DNA of 64,000 nucleotides, from positions 434,001 to 498,000 of the forward strand of contig NZ_AP023257.1 of NCBI RefSeq assembly GCF_016756595.1, given 5' to 3'. The stretch's first letter is position 1; every line of letters begins with the position of its first letter. Source of the DNA: Mesorhizobium sp. L-2-11 (lineage in GTDB: Bacteria > Pseudomonadota > Alphaproteobacteria > Rhizobiales > Rhizobiaceae). Below the pieces are notes generated by a model. The model searched no databases. It was not told the DNA's origin and saw only the letters and a program-made list of their open reading frames with translations. A program made the position numbers and the translations under genes. Shown here one piece after another: positions 8,402 to 16,852 of this stretch.

Positions 8402-9370
8402 ATGCTGAACGAAATTGATCTTTCGCGCACCGATCTCAATCTCCTCGTCCTCTTCGAGGCCGTGCTCGGAGAGGGCCACGTGGGCCGGGCGGCGGACCGG
8501 CTTAACCTGACGCCATCGGCCGTCAGTCACGGGCTCGGCCGATTGCGCCGGCTCCTCAACGATCCGCTGTTCCTAAGAACGCCCAAGGGCGTGGTGCCGA
8601 CGGCCCGTGCAACGGAATTGGCCGCGCCGATCGCCGACGTTCTGGCGCGCGTGCGCAGCGTGATGGCGACTGCCGCGCCCTTCGATCCCGCCACGGCCAT
8701 GCGCCGGTTCGCAATCGGCGCACCGGACGGTGCCTCAGCCGTGATCCTGCGCCCGCTTCTCGCCGAACTCACCCGGATTGCGCCACGCATCGACGTCAGC
8801 GTGCGTCAGATCCTGCCCTCGCCAGCGCGCGTCTGGCGGAGCGCGATTGTCGATCTCGAGGCGCACGCAATCGATATCGCGATCATTCCGTCCGATGACA
8901 TCCCGTCTCGCTTCGAAAAGCGCTGCATCTACGAAGAAGACTTTGTCATTGCCATGCGCCTTGGACATCCGTTCGCGCGTGATCCGACCTTGGAGCGATA
9001 CTGCAGCATGCAGCATCTGGTGGTCTCGGACAGCGGCGATCCCTACGGCTTCGTGGATGAACAACTGGCCAAGCAAGGCCGGGCGCGACGGGTCGCGTTG
9101 ACGGTTCCGAACTTCATGTTCGCGCTCGCGGTCATCGCCGAGACCGACCTGATCTCGGCCCTGCCGCGGCGGTTCGTTGCCATGCATGCGGCGCGTTTCG
9201 GCGTGCTGAGCCTCGATGCCCCGTTGCCGTTGCCCGGCTTCCGGCTCAACGCCGTCGCTCCCAAGGTCGCGATGATGGATTCTGGCGTGGCATGGCTCTT
9301 CGATCTGCTTGCAGGAGTGGAGCAGACTGCGCACCACAGCGGCCTGCCCGCACGAAGACGGCAATCATAG
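8402..9370 (+). CDS. LysR-family transcriptional regulator
   Basis: 322 residues. Winged helix at about 10-68 (LNLLVLFEAVLGEGHVGRAA then LTPSAVSHGLGRLR) and a LysR substrate-binding domain from about 95 onward. The DLNLL...VFEAVL start and HTH spacing resemble the NodD/LeuO branch rather than the CysB branch. It is flanked by secDF upstream and a convergent AHSA1 gene downstream, so it does not face an obvious target; the effector and regulon are unknown. The C-terminal tail after about residue 305 is Arg-rich and runs into a repeat, so the stop may have been displaced. Confidence 0.88.
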   Translation: MLNEIDLSRTDLNLLVLFEAVLGEGHVGRAADRLNLTPSAVSHGLGRLRRLLNDPLFLRTPKGVVPTARATELAAPIADVLARVRSVMATAAPFDPATAMRRFAIGAPDGASAVILRPLLAELTRIAPRIDVSVRQILPSPARVWRSAIVDLEAHAIDIAIIPSDDIPSRFEKRCIYEEDFVIAMRLGHPFARDPTLERYCSMQHLVVSDSGDPYGFVDEQLAKQGRARRVALTVPNFMFALAVIAETDLISALPRRFVAMHAARFGVLSLDAPLPLPGFRLNAVAPKVAMMDSGVAWLFDLLAGVEQTAHHSGLPARRRQS

Positions 9371-9395
9371 CTCGGAAAGCATCGTCGGCGCTGCG

Positions 9396-9429
9396 GGGGA
9401 AACGCAATTGTCAGTTTCATCCACGCTGG
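9396..9429. repeat. Copy 1 of a dispersed element (TCAGTTTCATCCACGCTGG)
   Basis: The segment GGAAACGCAATTGTCAGTTT continuing to CATCCACGCTGG matches, with three differences over 32 bases, the complement of a sequence at about 36659-36690. Here it lies between two convergent genes and may overlap the 3' edge of the LysR locus. The second copy has a complete GCGCCCCAGCG palindrome around it; this one does not. Probably one member of a rhizobial short-repeat family. Confidence 0.6.
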
Positions 9430-9434
9430 CGGTT

Positions 9435-10238
9435 CTACTCCGCGGGCGATGGGAAATGCTTTTCAAGCCAGGTTCGCCACTTTGGCTCCTCCCGTTTTGC
9501 AATGCGCGCTGCATCGTCGCCAAAAAGGAAAAACCGCATGGACAGGTATGTCATCGCGCCCATCGGCAAGGCGAGGAAGTGCGCGAAGCCCGGCGCGGGC
9601 TGGTCCAGTCGGACCGCCAACTCGGGATGGTCCTGCGGCCCTGTTCGCTCGACGACGCCTTCGAATGCCTGCGTGTCGGAAGGGGTGACGACGGGCTGTT
9701 GTTCAGTCGCATTCGCCAGGCCCAAGGGTTCAACCAGCTTTCGCCATGCATCGGCTAAAGGTTCAGAGGACGGGACCAAGAGCTGAAAAGCCGAGCCGTG
9801 CTGCCCGGGAAAATGCGTGAGGTAGAGGCGGAGCAGGCGAAAGAAGGAAATCCATCCATAGCTGTGGGCGTCGAACTGATCATCCCAATCATCGGAAGTC
9901 GAGAACCAGCGATGGACAACGCGAACGCTGCATAGCCCGCCGGACTTTGCCTCGACAATCCATTCCGTCGCTACAGTTCCCGGCCCGCCCGGTGCTTCTG
10001 CGACAAACCGCCTGGGCGGCTCCCAAGCTGTAATGGTGGCGATGGCATCCATGCTTCCATCGGAAGCGAAATGCGAAACGGCGGTTCCTCCGATGCGGCC
10101 TTCGAGTTCGCTCGGCACGAACCATTGAGATATTCCAGGTCCCGTTGCGATCGCGTTCCAGACGTCCTGCGGCGTACCGGGGACATCCACTTGCGCCTCG
10201 ACCGAGCGATTGCCGGCCGCATCTTTTCTTACTGGCAT
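9435..10238 (-). CDS. SRPBCC / AHSA1-domain protein
   Basis: 267 residues. An AHSA1-like START/Bet v1 fold occupies roughly residues 12-150: EAQVDVPGTPQDVWNAIATG, WFVPSELEGRIGG, TEWIVEAK, VHRWF. A less conserved extension of about 110 residues follows. Such proteins bind hydrophobic ligands; the exact function is not known for this subgroup. Its start overlaps the end of the ArsR-like gene by 10 bp, so the two are one translationally coupled operon. A second regulator/AHSA1 pair occurs at 32.5-33.3 kb. Confidence 0.85.
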   Translation of the reverse strand: MPVRKDAAGNRSVEAQVDVPGTPQDVWNAIATGPGISQWFVPSELEGRIGGTAVSHFASDGSMDAIATITAWEPPRRFVAEAPGGPGTVATEWIVEAKSGGLCSVRVVHRWFSTSDDWDDQFDAHSYGWISFFRLLRLYLTHFPGQHGSAFQLLVPSSEPLADAWRKLVEPLGLANATEQQPVVTPSDTQAFEGVVERTGPQDHPELAVRLDQPAPGFAHFLALPMGAMTYLSMRFFLFGDDAARIAKREEPKWRTWLEKHFPSPAE

Positions 10239-10837
10239 TGATCGTCCTTTCCCTGCGGATTGGCTGGTGAGGGATGCGCCGTCACGACAAGGCGGTGCGA
10301 TCGTCCCTGCGGCGCGGTTTCGTCGTGATAGCGTGCCGCCAGCGTGGTGATGGCCTCGGTCAATTCACGCGTGAACGATGCGCGGTCGGCGGCGGAGCGG
10401 AAGCGGATTTCGGTGTCGATCGCCAAGGTCGCCAGGCGCTTGCCGGCATCGGTGGCGGCGCGCTGGAGAGCCCCGATCTCCCGCACCAGCCGGGCACCGA
10501 GCGCGATGAGGTAGCTTGCCGACAGGCGGTCCGGGGTGCGGTTCGGATCGGCGCCGACCGGACCCAGCGCGCTCGTCGAGACGACATAACTTGTGGCGCT
10601 CGCCACCATCAGCCGCTCCGTCAGGCCACCCCACTTGCGCGTGTCTGCAACCTGGACAAGCCCGTGCTCCTCCAGAGCATGCAGGTGGTAATTGATCTTC
10701 TGCCGTTTGAGGCCGAGGCGTGCGGCGAGGGTAGCGGCCGAGGCAGGCTCCCGCAGTTCTGAGAGGAGCTGGCTCCGAACCGGCTCCAATGCGGCGGCGG
10801 CCGCGCTCGGCCGATCTATGACTTCGATATCAAGCAT
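10229..10837 (-). CDS. ArsR-like winged-helix transcriptional regulator
   Basis: 202 residues. An N-terminal winged helix (residues about 13-75: LRSQ..LSELREPASAATLAARLG, KRQKINYHLHALEEHGLV) is followed by a helical domain of about 110 residues with no metal-binding Cys motif. This is the HTH_20/ArsR-like class usually paired with AHSA1 proteins. It heads the two-gene operon. Two matching 20-bp dyads just upstream (10850-10869 and 10876-10895) are likely its own operators, giving autoregulation; this is inferred from position and symmetry. Confidence 0.85.
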   Translation of the reverse strand: MLDIEVIDRPSAAAAALEPVRSQLLSELREPASAATLAARLGLKRQKINYHLHALEEHGLVQVADTRKWGGLTERLMVASATSYVVSTSALGPVGADPNRTPDRLSASYLIALGARLVREIGALQRAATDAGKRLATLAIDTEIRFRSAADRASFTRELTEAITTLAARYHDETAPQGRSHRLVVTAHPSPANPQGKDDQCQ

Positions 10838-10847
10838 GCAGCCCTCA

Positions 10848-10895
10848 CATTGACAAGTTTTCCTGTCAATGCCCGTTGACGAGTGTAGTTGTCAA
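10848..10895. promoter_or_regulatory. Two copies of a TTGAC-N10-GTCAA operator
   Basis: The first dyad is extended to 8 bp per arm (CATTGACA...TGTCAATG, 10848-10871); the second is TTGAC at 10876-10880 with GTCAA at 10891-10895. Both have a 20-bp core and their centres are 26 bp apart. They lie 11-58 bp upstream of the regulator start at 10837. TTGACA/TTGACG may also serve as the -35 element on the minus strand. Expected ligand: the adjacent ArsR-like protein. Confidence 0.7.
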
Positions 10896-11071
10896 GAGCG
10901 AAAGGACCGCTTCGTCCCACAGGCCGAACTTTCCAGATGGCACGGGTGCTGCAGCAAGCGACCTAGCTATCGCCCACTATGGAGTCGACGCGTCCCGCCC
11001 GAATCGGCAATTGCAATGGCAGCGCCGTTCGTTGTAGCCATTGCGACCGCTTGATTTGAAGGAGACGCAGC

Positions 11072-11464
11072 GTGGACCGATTCACTGGCGGTTGCCTGTG
11101 CGGCAACGTCCGGATTGTGGCGTCGGGACTCCCATACCGGGTCGGCATTTGTCATTGTCTCGACTGCCGCAAGCACCATGGCGCCCTTTTTCACGCTTCC
11201 GCGGTGTTCCCCCAGGATGCGGTGACGATCGAAGGCGAGACGCGCGACTACGCCGGGCGGTTTTTTTGTCCCCGTTGCGGCTCGACAATTTTCGGACGCA
11301 CCGCAGACGAAATCGAAGTGAACCTGGGATCCCTCGACGCCCCTGACCAACTGATGCCAACCTACGAAAGCTGGATCATCCGTCGCGAGTCCTGGTTGCC
11401 GCCGTTTCCGCTCACCAGACGGTACGAGCGCGATCGTGACGCCACGAGTCGCTTCGAGGCGTAG
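11072..11464 (+). CDS. GFA-family (glutathione-dependent formaldehyde-activating enzyme-like) zinc protein
   Basis: 130 residues starting at GTG 11072 with AAGGAG 7 bases upstream. The GFA/CENP-V fold shows the expected zinc ligands: GGCLCGNVR (residues 6-14), CHCLDCRK (27-34) and FFCPRCGSTIF near 66-76. Gfa of Paracoccus speeds formaldehyde-glutathione condensation, but most members have unproven activity. It stands alone between the regulator/AHSA1 operon and a convergent regulator pseudogene. Length and motifs are complete. Confidence 0.9.
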   Translation: MDRFTGGCLCGNVRIVASGLPYRVGICHCLDCRKHHGALFHASAVFPQDAVTIEGETRDYAGRFFCPRCGSTIFGRTADEIEVNLGSLDAPDQLMPTYESWIIRRESWLPPFPLTRRYERDRDATSRFEA

Positions 11465-11510
11465 ATCGCACGAACGGTGCGAAGGCGTTTGGCAGGTCAC
11501 GCCGGCAACG

Positions 11511-13015
11511 TCACTCCGGAAGGCCGGCCTTGCGGAAGCCGTCGACGAAATGCTCGAGCGTCGCGGCGTCGCGGAATGGCTCCGTCGCGGCCCAATGGCG
11601 GGTTGTGAAATGCGGGTTGCCGACGAGGAACAGTTCGGCCTCTGCGCGCGCCTCGTCGACCCGGCCCAGTTGGGCAAGGCTTGCCGCCAGAAAGCGGCGT
11701 GAGCTTGTACGATAGGTCTCGTCCCTGCGCAGTGTCTCGACAGCGGCTTCGTATTCGCCGGCCGCATATTGCGCCTGGCCGAGCGTCAGATAGTACCAAC
11801 TTGCCGGAAACGGGTTCAGCCGGAACGCCTTGCGAATGTGCTCGAGGCCCTCGTCGACCCGTCCGGCCAACACCGCAATGTCGGATAATGCCGCCCAGGC
11901 ATCGGCCTCGTTCGGATCGAGCTCGATCGCCCTGGCGAATTCCGCATCCGCCTCGGCGAAGCTGCGCTCATAGGCAAGCAGGTAAGCCAGAACCCAGCGA
12001 CAGCCGGCATCGTTCGGATCGATCGCCACGGCTTTGCGCGCCAGCTCCAACGCAACGCTACGGGACGTTTCGGTAGGTCCGCCAGAATGCACCCATCCCA
12101 TCCAGTGATTCATGGCAAGCCAGCGATAGGCCTCGGCATATTCCGGATCGAGCGAAACCGCGCGGGTGAGCATCAGATGCGCTTCGCGCGCCGCCTGCGG
12201 CGTGTCATCCATCAGCTTGCGTGCCCGCACGCAGAGATCGTAAGCCTCGAGACTTTTGGGCCGATTGCGCGGCGGCGGTTCGCGCAGCCTGCCGAGCAAC
12301 GCCTCGACGATCTTGCCGGTGACCTCGTCCTGAACGGCAAAAATGTCTTCCAGGCTGCGATCGAAGCGCTCTGCCCATAGATGGTCGCCGCTCACTGCGT
12401 CGACCAGCTGGGCGTTGATGCGCACGCGCCCCGCGGCGCGCCGTGCGCTCCCCTCCAGCAGGTAGCGCACGCCGAGGTCCTGCGCGATGTCGCGCACGTC
12501 CATCGTCTTTCCTTTGTAGGCAAAGGCCGAGTTGCGCGCGATGACGAACAGTCCGGAGATCCTCGACAGGTCGGTAATCAGGTCCTCGGTCAACCCATCC
12601 GCGAAGGATTCCTGCTCGGGATCGTTGCTGACATCGACGAAGGGCAGCACCGCTATCGATGGCTTGCCGGGCAGCGGTAAAGGTTTTCGCTTCGCGCCGA
12701 GCTGTTCGACGGCCCCCGTGAAGCGGTAGCCGACGCGCGGAACCGTGGCGATCCATTCGCCGCCATCTGCAGCCGGGCCAAGCAGCTTCGCAGCAGCGCG
12801 ATCTGCACGGTGAGGTTGCCTTCCTCGACAGCCGTGCCCGGCCACGCCGCGTCCATCAACTCGGCCTTGCCAAGGATTTCGCCGGCTCGTCCAACGAGCG
12901 CCGCAAGCAGCTTTATCCCGCGGTAGCCAACGGCAACGGGGACATCGTTGCGAAGCAGCGTACCCGCACCGGAATCAAGGACGAACGGACCAAAGGCAAA
13001 GCGCGATCCCTGCAT
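11511..13015 (-). pseudogene. Winged-helix / TPR regulator (CadC-like) interrupted by a -1 frameshift
   Basis: The N-terminal frame (ATG 13015) encodes an OmpR/CadC-type winged helix: FAFGPFVLDSGAGTLLRNDV ... AAWPGTAVEEGNLTVQIALL. Near 12788 the reading must change frame to continue as KLLGPAADGGEWIATVPRVG. The second frame then gives a PSIAVLPF module (residues about 110-235) and at least six TPR-like repeats, stopping at 11511. Joined, it would be about 500 residues, normal for this family. Restoring one base after CTGCTGCG at 12786-12790 repairs it. Either a recent pseudogene or a sequence error. A similar PSIAVLPF/TPR module is fused to a cyclase at 30.3-32.2 kb. Confidence 0.85.
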
Positions 13016-13150
13016 GCAGCGAATCTATAGCCCGTTTGGAAGTTTTGAGAACTATTTGGCAGAGCTTAATTACGACGCTGTTCGTATCCTGCAGAATTCA
13101 GCCTCTTTCAGGTCGAGGGTCCCTGGACCTTCAAACCGATGGAGGTTGCT

Positions 13151-13402
13151 ATGAACGATACTCTTGCAGCGGCCCCGCATCCGGCCGCGCCGCGGGGAAC
13201 GCACGTGCGGCCGGCGGGAACGTCGCGTCGGCACTACAGCCTGGCGACCCTGCGCAGCATTGTCGCGGCCTGGGACGAGCGCAAACGCTTTCGCTGGGAG
13301 CTCGAGCAGATGGCGAAGGACAATCCCCATTTGATCGACGACATCGGCCTGACGAAACGGCAGGTCGAGGCCGAGATCGCCAAGCCCTTCTGGCGAAAAT
13401 AA
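13151..13402 (+). CDS. DUF1127-like small protein
   Basis: 83 residues from ATG 13151, preceded by GGAGG at 13140-13144; an in-frame ATG at 13139 overlaps that site and is rejected. The C-terminal half (WDERKRFRWELEQMAKDNPH then LIDDIGLTKRQVEAEIAKPF) is the DUF1127/YjiS-like pattern. Some rhizobial and Agrobacterium DUF1127 proteins bind RNA and affect phosphate or carbon responses; whether this one does is not known. It is divergent from the winged-helix/TPR gene. Confidence 0.85.
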   Translation: MNDTLAAAPHPAAPRGTHVRPAGTSRRHYSLATLRSIVAAWDERKRFRWELEQMAKDNPHLIDDIGLTKRQVEAEIAKPFWRK

Positions 13403-13542
13403 TCCTCGTCGCCGCAAGGGTCGTGAAGCCGTTAGCGTCATCGCCGCCCTTGGTGGCGCCAAAAGGCGTCCAAGATGCGAGAAGCTGGCCGCCGATCCGA
13501 TCCCAAAACGGGCCTTGGCGTGCGTCAGCGCCCGGCTTTTCC

Positions 13543-13815
13543 TTAGTCGTCGTCGTCATCATCCGTGTAGCGGTCGCGATAGCGGCGACGATCATAGTCC
13601 TGGTAACGACGGGAGGATCGATCGTCCTGGTAAACCCTGCGTTTGACGTAGGTCTCACAATAGTCGTCCTCACAGTAGGTCTCGACAATCCGCTCACGCA
13701 CAACGCCGTTGTTCGACGAGCTATTCGAGCTTCTGTTCGAGGACTGACTGTCGGCGTGGGCAACGACTGTCGCCATCATTGTCGCTGATGTCACCAGTAG
13801 GAACGTCATACGCAC
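13543..13815 (-). CDS. Small exported protein with Ser/Asn linker and poly-Asp tail
   Basis: About 90 residues. GGAGG at 13820-13824 fits a GTG start at 13815 (ATG at 13809 is the alternative). A signal peptide (MTFLLVTSATMMATVVAHA) is followed by a Ser/Asn-rich linker, a short YCEDDYCETYVKRRVYQDD core with two cysteines, an Arg/Tyr/Asp-rich stretch and six terminal Asp residues. No family recognised. The charge pattern suggests a periplasmic or surface protein that could bind cations or polymers; this is a guess. Confidence 0.65.
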   Translation of the reverse strand: MRMTFLLVTSATMMATVVAHADSQSSNRSSNSSSNNGVVRERIVETYCEDDYCETYVKRRVYQDDRSSRRYQDYDRRRYRDRYTDDDDDD

Positions 13816-14078
13816 GGCTGCCTCCATTTTGGGCTAGATAGCGCAGCTCAAAGCCAAGTCGACTCACAAGCAACGGCTGGGCATGCCGAGCGTGCACTGC
13901 AGTCTAGCCCAAAGTGTGGCTTGGCGCGCCGGACAGGATGAACCTGGGAACTCGTTGTGCTCCTATCTGAGATCACCGCTCGAAGCGAAGATCCGCCTTG
14001 CGGCCCAAAAACTGCCCTTGCCCCCTCGGCCGAACAGCCAAAATCGGACCTACCCGGGGTCACGCGTCAAGGGGAAGA

Positions 14079-14471
14079 TCATGCCGGCTGACCCGAGCAA
14101 CGGAACTGTTCACCCCAGCGGCATAAGCCCTCTGCCCCAGCACAGAGCGTCGATCCGCTTTCCGTCAACGAATAGACGACCTTCGCGGGAGAACCCGGAT
14201 GGACTTTTCGGTTCACAAGCCCGTCTGCCTCTAGTTCTCGCAACTGCTGCGTCAGCATCTTTTCGCTGATCGCCGGAATTGACTGCCGCAGCCGGCCGAA
14301 CCTGCGTGGTGACGCGCCGAGTTCGCAGATGATGTCTAATTTCCACTTGCCGGAGACCATCTTTATCGCGGTTGCAAAACCATTTTCGGTGGGTCTGTGC
14401 ACCTTGCCCTCCTTACCGGCAGGTAACCACTTACGCATCCGTGCGTATTGGCGTCGCGCTTCCCAGATCAT
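14079..14471 (-). CDS. HxlR-family transcriptional regulator
   Basis: 130 residues from ATG 14471, which has GAGGGAGAGCT directly upstream; longer in-frame extension to 14669 is rejected. The HxlR winged helix is clear: ENGFATAIKMVSGKWKLDII, FGRLRQSIPAISEKMLTQQL, RELEADGLVNRKVHP. Members of this family often sense oxidants or electrophiles and regulate a divergent oxidoreductase gene. Here the divergent neighbour across 330 bp is an NADP-dependent oxidoreductase at 14802, the likely target. Confidence 0.9.
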   Translation of the reverse strand: MIWEARRQYARMRKWLPAGKEGKVHRPTENGFATAIKMVSGKWKLDIICELGASPRRFGRLRQSIPAISEKMLTQQLRELEADGLVNRKVHPGSPAKVVYSLTESGSTLCAGAEGLCRWGEQFRCSGQPA

Positions 14472-14519
14472 AGCTCTCCCTCGGACAGCAAGCGAGCCGA
14501 GCGTTGCGCAAATCAAATA

Positions 14520-14645
14520 TGGGGTGTCGGAACAATCAGTGCCCTGGAGACTCCACTTATGGATCGGCGCTCGCTCGCGCGCTGCTTCAAGCAGGATATC
14601 GCACGACCGTCTGCGACAGGACAGCAAAAGAGCCAGGAGGCGATC
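14520..14645 (+). pseudogene. Remnant of an NAD(P)-binding dehydrogenase N-terminus
   Basis: Between the HxlR gene and the oxidoreductase, one frame reads VGTISALETPLM and, after a one-base shift, GSALARALLQAGYRTTVCDR. Together these match the start of a beta-hydroxyacid/imine reductase type Rossmann fold (GxGxMGSALARALL.AGY.TTVWNRT). Two glycines of the nucleotide loop are replaced, the frame is broken, and similarity ends near 14645. It is a short dead fragment, probably left from a gene once controlled by the neighbouring HxlR protein. The rest of the 14472-14801 gap shows nothing else. Confidence 0.55.
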
Positions 14646-14801
14646 CAAACCTTCATCATCATCAACCAATCATGGAATGCCTACGAAAAGCGAACTCCTG
14701 CTTCGCCGGCGCGAAACAAGAAATCACGTCGGCGAGGCTCGATTCACGACCGTTAGAAGCGGCGGCCGTTTCATCACCAACATATTCCTAGGAGAAAAAG
14801 C

Positions 14802-15773
14802 ATGACGAATGCAAAACCGGATACAATGCAGGCCGCCGCCATCGACCGGTTCGGTGGAGCCGAGTTGGTTACCCTGCGAGCCGTGCCCGTGCCCGAGGTC
14901 GGGCCGAACGATGTCCTAATCCGGGTCGAAGTGGCGGGCGTGGCCTCGTGGGACGCGCTCGAGCGTGAGGGTCGCTACGACGGGGCTTTCGGAATGCCGT
15001 CGAGATTCCCCTATGTGCTCGGCTGGGACTGCGCGGGCGCAGTCGTCGCCGTTGGCGGCGAAGTTAGCCGCTTCAAGGAAGGCGACCGGGTGTACGCTGC
15101 ATCCATGCCACTTCCCAAGGGTGGAACCTACGCCACCTACGCAGTAACGGATGCGGACAACGTGTCGCTCATCCCCGCCAAGCTCACGGTCGAGCAAGCG
15201 GGCGTCATGGGCTGGGATGCGTTGACCGCGCTCAGCGGCCTGGAAGAGGTCGGCCTGAAGCAGGGCGATACGATAATGATCTTCGGCGCCAGCGGCGGTA
15301 TCGGGCACATGGCCATCCAACTCGCAAAACGATTGGGCGCCCGCGTATTGGCGGTGGCTTCGGGCGATGACGGCGTGGCGCTATCGCAGCGGCTGGGCGC
15401 CGACGCCATCGTCAACGGGCGCAAAGAGGACGTGCTGGCGGCCGCTCGTGAATTCGCCGCCGGCGGCCTCGACGCTGCCCTTGTCACCGCAAGCGGTGAG
15501 GCGGCCGACCGCGCGCTGACGTCAGTGCGCGACGGCGGTCGGGTCGCCTGCCCGCACGGCGTGATGCCCGATCCAACTGTCCGGCCCGGCGTGGAGCTCA
15601 TTCGCTACAACGGCGCCCGCAGCCAGGCCGCGACCGACAAGCTTAACCGCCTGATCGACTCTGGCCCGTTCGACGTCCATGTCGCCCGGACATTCCCGTT
15701 CGACAGGGTTATTGACGCGCACCGAGCGCTTGCCACCCACTACGTCGGCAAGCTCGCTTTGCGGGTAAGCTGA
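14802..15773 (+). CDS. NADP-dependent quinone oxidoreductase-like (zinc-free MDR family)
   Basis: 323 residues; AGGAG lies about 9 bases before the ATG. Medium-chain dehydrogenase/reductase: an N-terminal GroES-like domain (VLIRVEVAGVASWDALEREG, PYVLGWDCAGAVVAVG) and a Rossmann domain with IFGASGGIGHMAIQLAKRLG near 167-186. The structural-zinc Cys cluster of true alcohol dehydrogenases is absent, so it belongs with the quinone reductases. Cytoplasmic; likely reduces quinones or enones using NADPH. Divergent from HxlR, its probable regulator. Its last 34 bp overlap the convergent QueA-like gene. Confidence 0.88.
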   Translation: MTNAKPDTMQAAAIDRFGGAELVTLRAVPVPEVGPNDVLIRVEVAGVASWDALEREGRYDGAFGMPSRFPYVLGWDCAGAVVAVGGEVSRFKEGDRVYAASMPLPKGGTYATYAVTDADNVSLIPAKLTVEQAGVMGWDALTALSGLEEVGLKQGDTIMIFGASGGIGHMAIQLAKRLGARVLAVASGDDGVALSQRLGADAIVNGRKEDVLAAAREFAAGGLDAALVTASGEAADRALTSVRDGGRVACPHGVMPDPTVRPGVELIRYNGARSQAATDKLNRLIDSGPFDVHVARTFPFDRVIDAHRALATHYVGKLALRVS

Positions 15774-16852
15774 GCAAATGGTGGATTCCATCGGACATCG
15801 CCGGGCGTTGCGACGGCAGATCGATCCAGCGGTTGCCGATTGAGCAGCATGGAATCGCCGAATTCATGCGTGCGGTATCGGTGCGCGGCTAAGGCCGCGG
15901 AGGCCCTGACGAGCAGAGCATCGTCGGCAAAGGCGCGCAGGAGCTCGAAATGGCTTTCGCCCGGCTGGTGGACGCCTGTGAGAATCGCATCGACCACGCG
16001 AAGCGGTGTGTCCCGCGCGACGCGGCCCGTGGCAATGCTATTTCCTGCACGCACGCTGCCATCGGGATTGGCGGCCGCCTCAAGCGCGCGCACCACGCTC
16101 GTGCCGACCGCGATGATGCGGCTGCCGCGCAGCTTCGCCCGCGCGACCTCAGCCGCGGTGTGCTCGGGGATGCGGTATGGCTCGTCGAAGGGAAGGCGCG
16201 AGTCGAGCGCGCGATCCCCGGTCGAGGAAATGCCGGTGGCATGCGTGAGTGTCGCGAAGCCGACGTCGTGCCGGCGCCAGCTTTGAAGCGTGCGCCAGTC
16301 GAGCGCAAAGCCTGCCGATGGCGCCTCGAACGCGACCGGCCGGGCGGCAATCTTCGTCCAAACATCCCAAAGTGCCAACGGCTCGGGAACATGCGCGTAT
16401 TGGATCGGCCGGCCGTGCTGCGCCAGTCCTGCAAGCACAGTTGCGCGGTTGCCTAAGAAGCGCAGCTCGAGAAGGCGAGGATGGTCGAGAAGGCGATCCA
16501 CAACGGCTTCAAGCGGGCCGAGCCGGAGGCGATTGCCCGGTGACAGTGGCGGCGGATGCAGCCGATCTTCGGTGCGCGTGCGGTGATCGCCCGCACCGAA
16601 GGCAATCGCCACGAAACGCCTTGGATCGGCAAGTGACAGCCAGCCCGCCAGGCGGATCTCGATCGCTTCACTGCTGGGGACATGCGTGCCGTGCAAGCTG
16701 GCAGGCAAGGTCGCGGCGTCATTGGCGACGACCAGGTCGCCGGGCCCGAACAGCTTCGCAAGGTCAGCGCGCGGCAGGTCGGTCATCGCGCCGTCCGCCA
16801 TGACCACCAACAGCCTGGCGGGGCGCCGATCCGGACGGTCGGCGGCGATCAT
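15740..16852 (-). CDS. QueA-like protein (S-adenosylmethionine:tRNA ribosyltransferase-isomerase family)
   Basis: 370 residues matching QueA along its length: DLVVANDAATLPASLHGT near 37-54, GRPIQYAHVPEPLALWDVW, APSAGFALDW, GSRIIAVGTSVVRALE near 244-259, DAILTGVHQPGESHFELL, and YRTHEFGDSMLL. QueA adds the ribosyl moiety of SAM to preQ1 in tRNA. Several signature residues differ here (AGFALDW for the usual AGLHF; an altered HVGAGTF loop), and there is no tgt or queF neighbour, so it is probably a diverged paralogue with another substrate. Its ATG overlaps the SDR stop by 4 bp: one operon. Confidence 0.85.
   Translation of the reverse strand: MIAADRPDRRPARLLVVMADGAMTDLPRADLAKLFGPGDLVVANDAATLPASLHGTHVPSSEAIEIRLAGWLSLADPRRFVAIAFGAGDHRTRTEDRLHPPPLSPGNRLRLGPLEAVVDRLLDHPRLLELRFLGNRATVLAGLAQHGRPIQYAHVPEPLALWDVWTKIAARPVAFEAPSAGFALDWRTLQSWRRHDVGFATLTHATGISSTGDRALDSRLPFDEPYRIPEHTAAEVARAKLRGSRIIAVGTSVVRALEAAANPDGSVRAGNSIATGRVARDTPLRVVDAILTGVHQPGESHFELLRAFADDALLVRASAALAAHRYRTHEFGDSMLLNRQPLDRSAVATPGDVRWNPPFAQLTRKASLPT

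Noticed and set aside
8122..8439. 105-codon minus-strand frame upstream of the LysR gene
   Set aside because: Arg/Cys-rich translation overlapping the LysR start; looks like an out-of-frame reading of a possible remnant.
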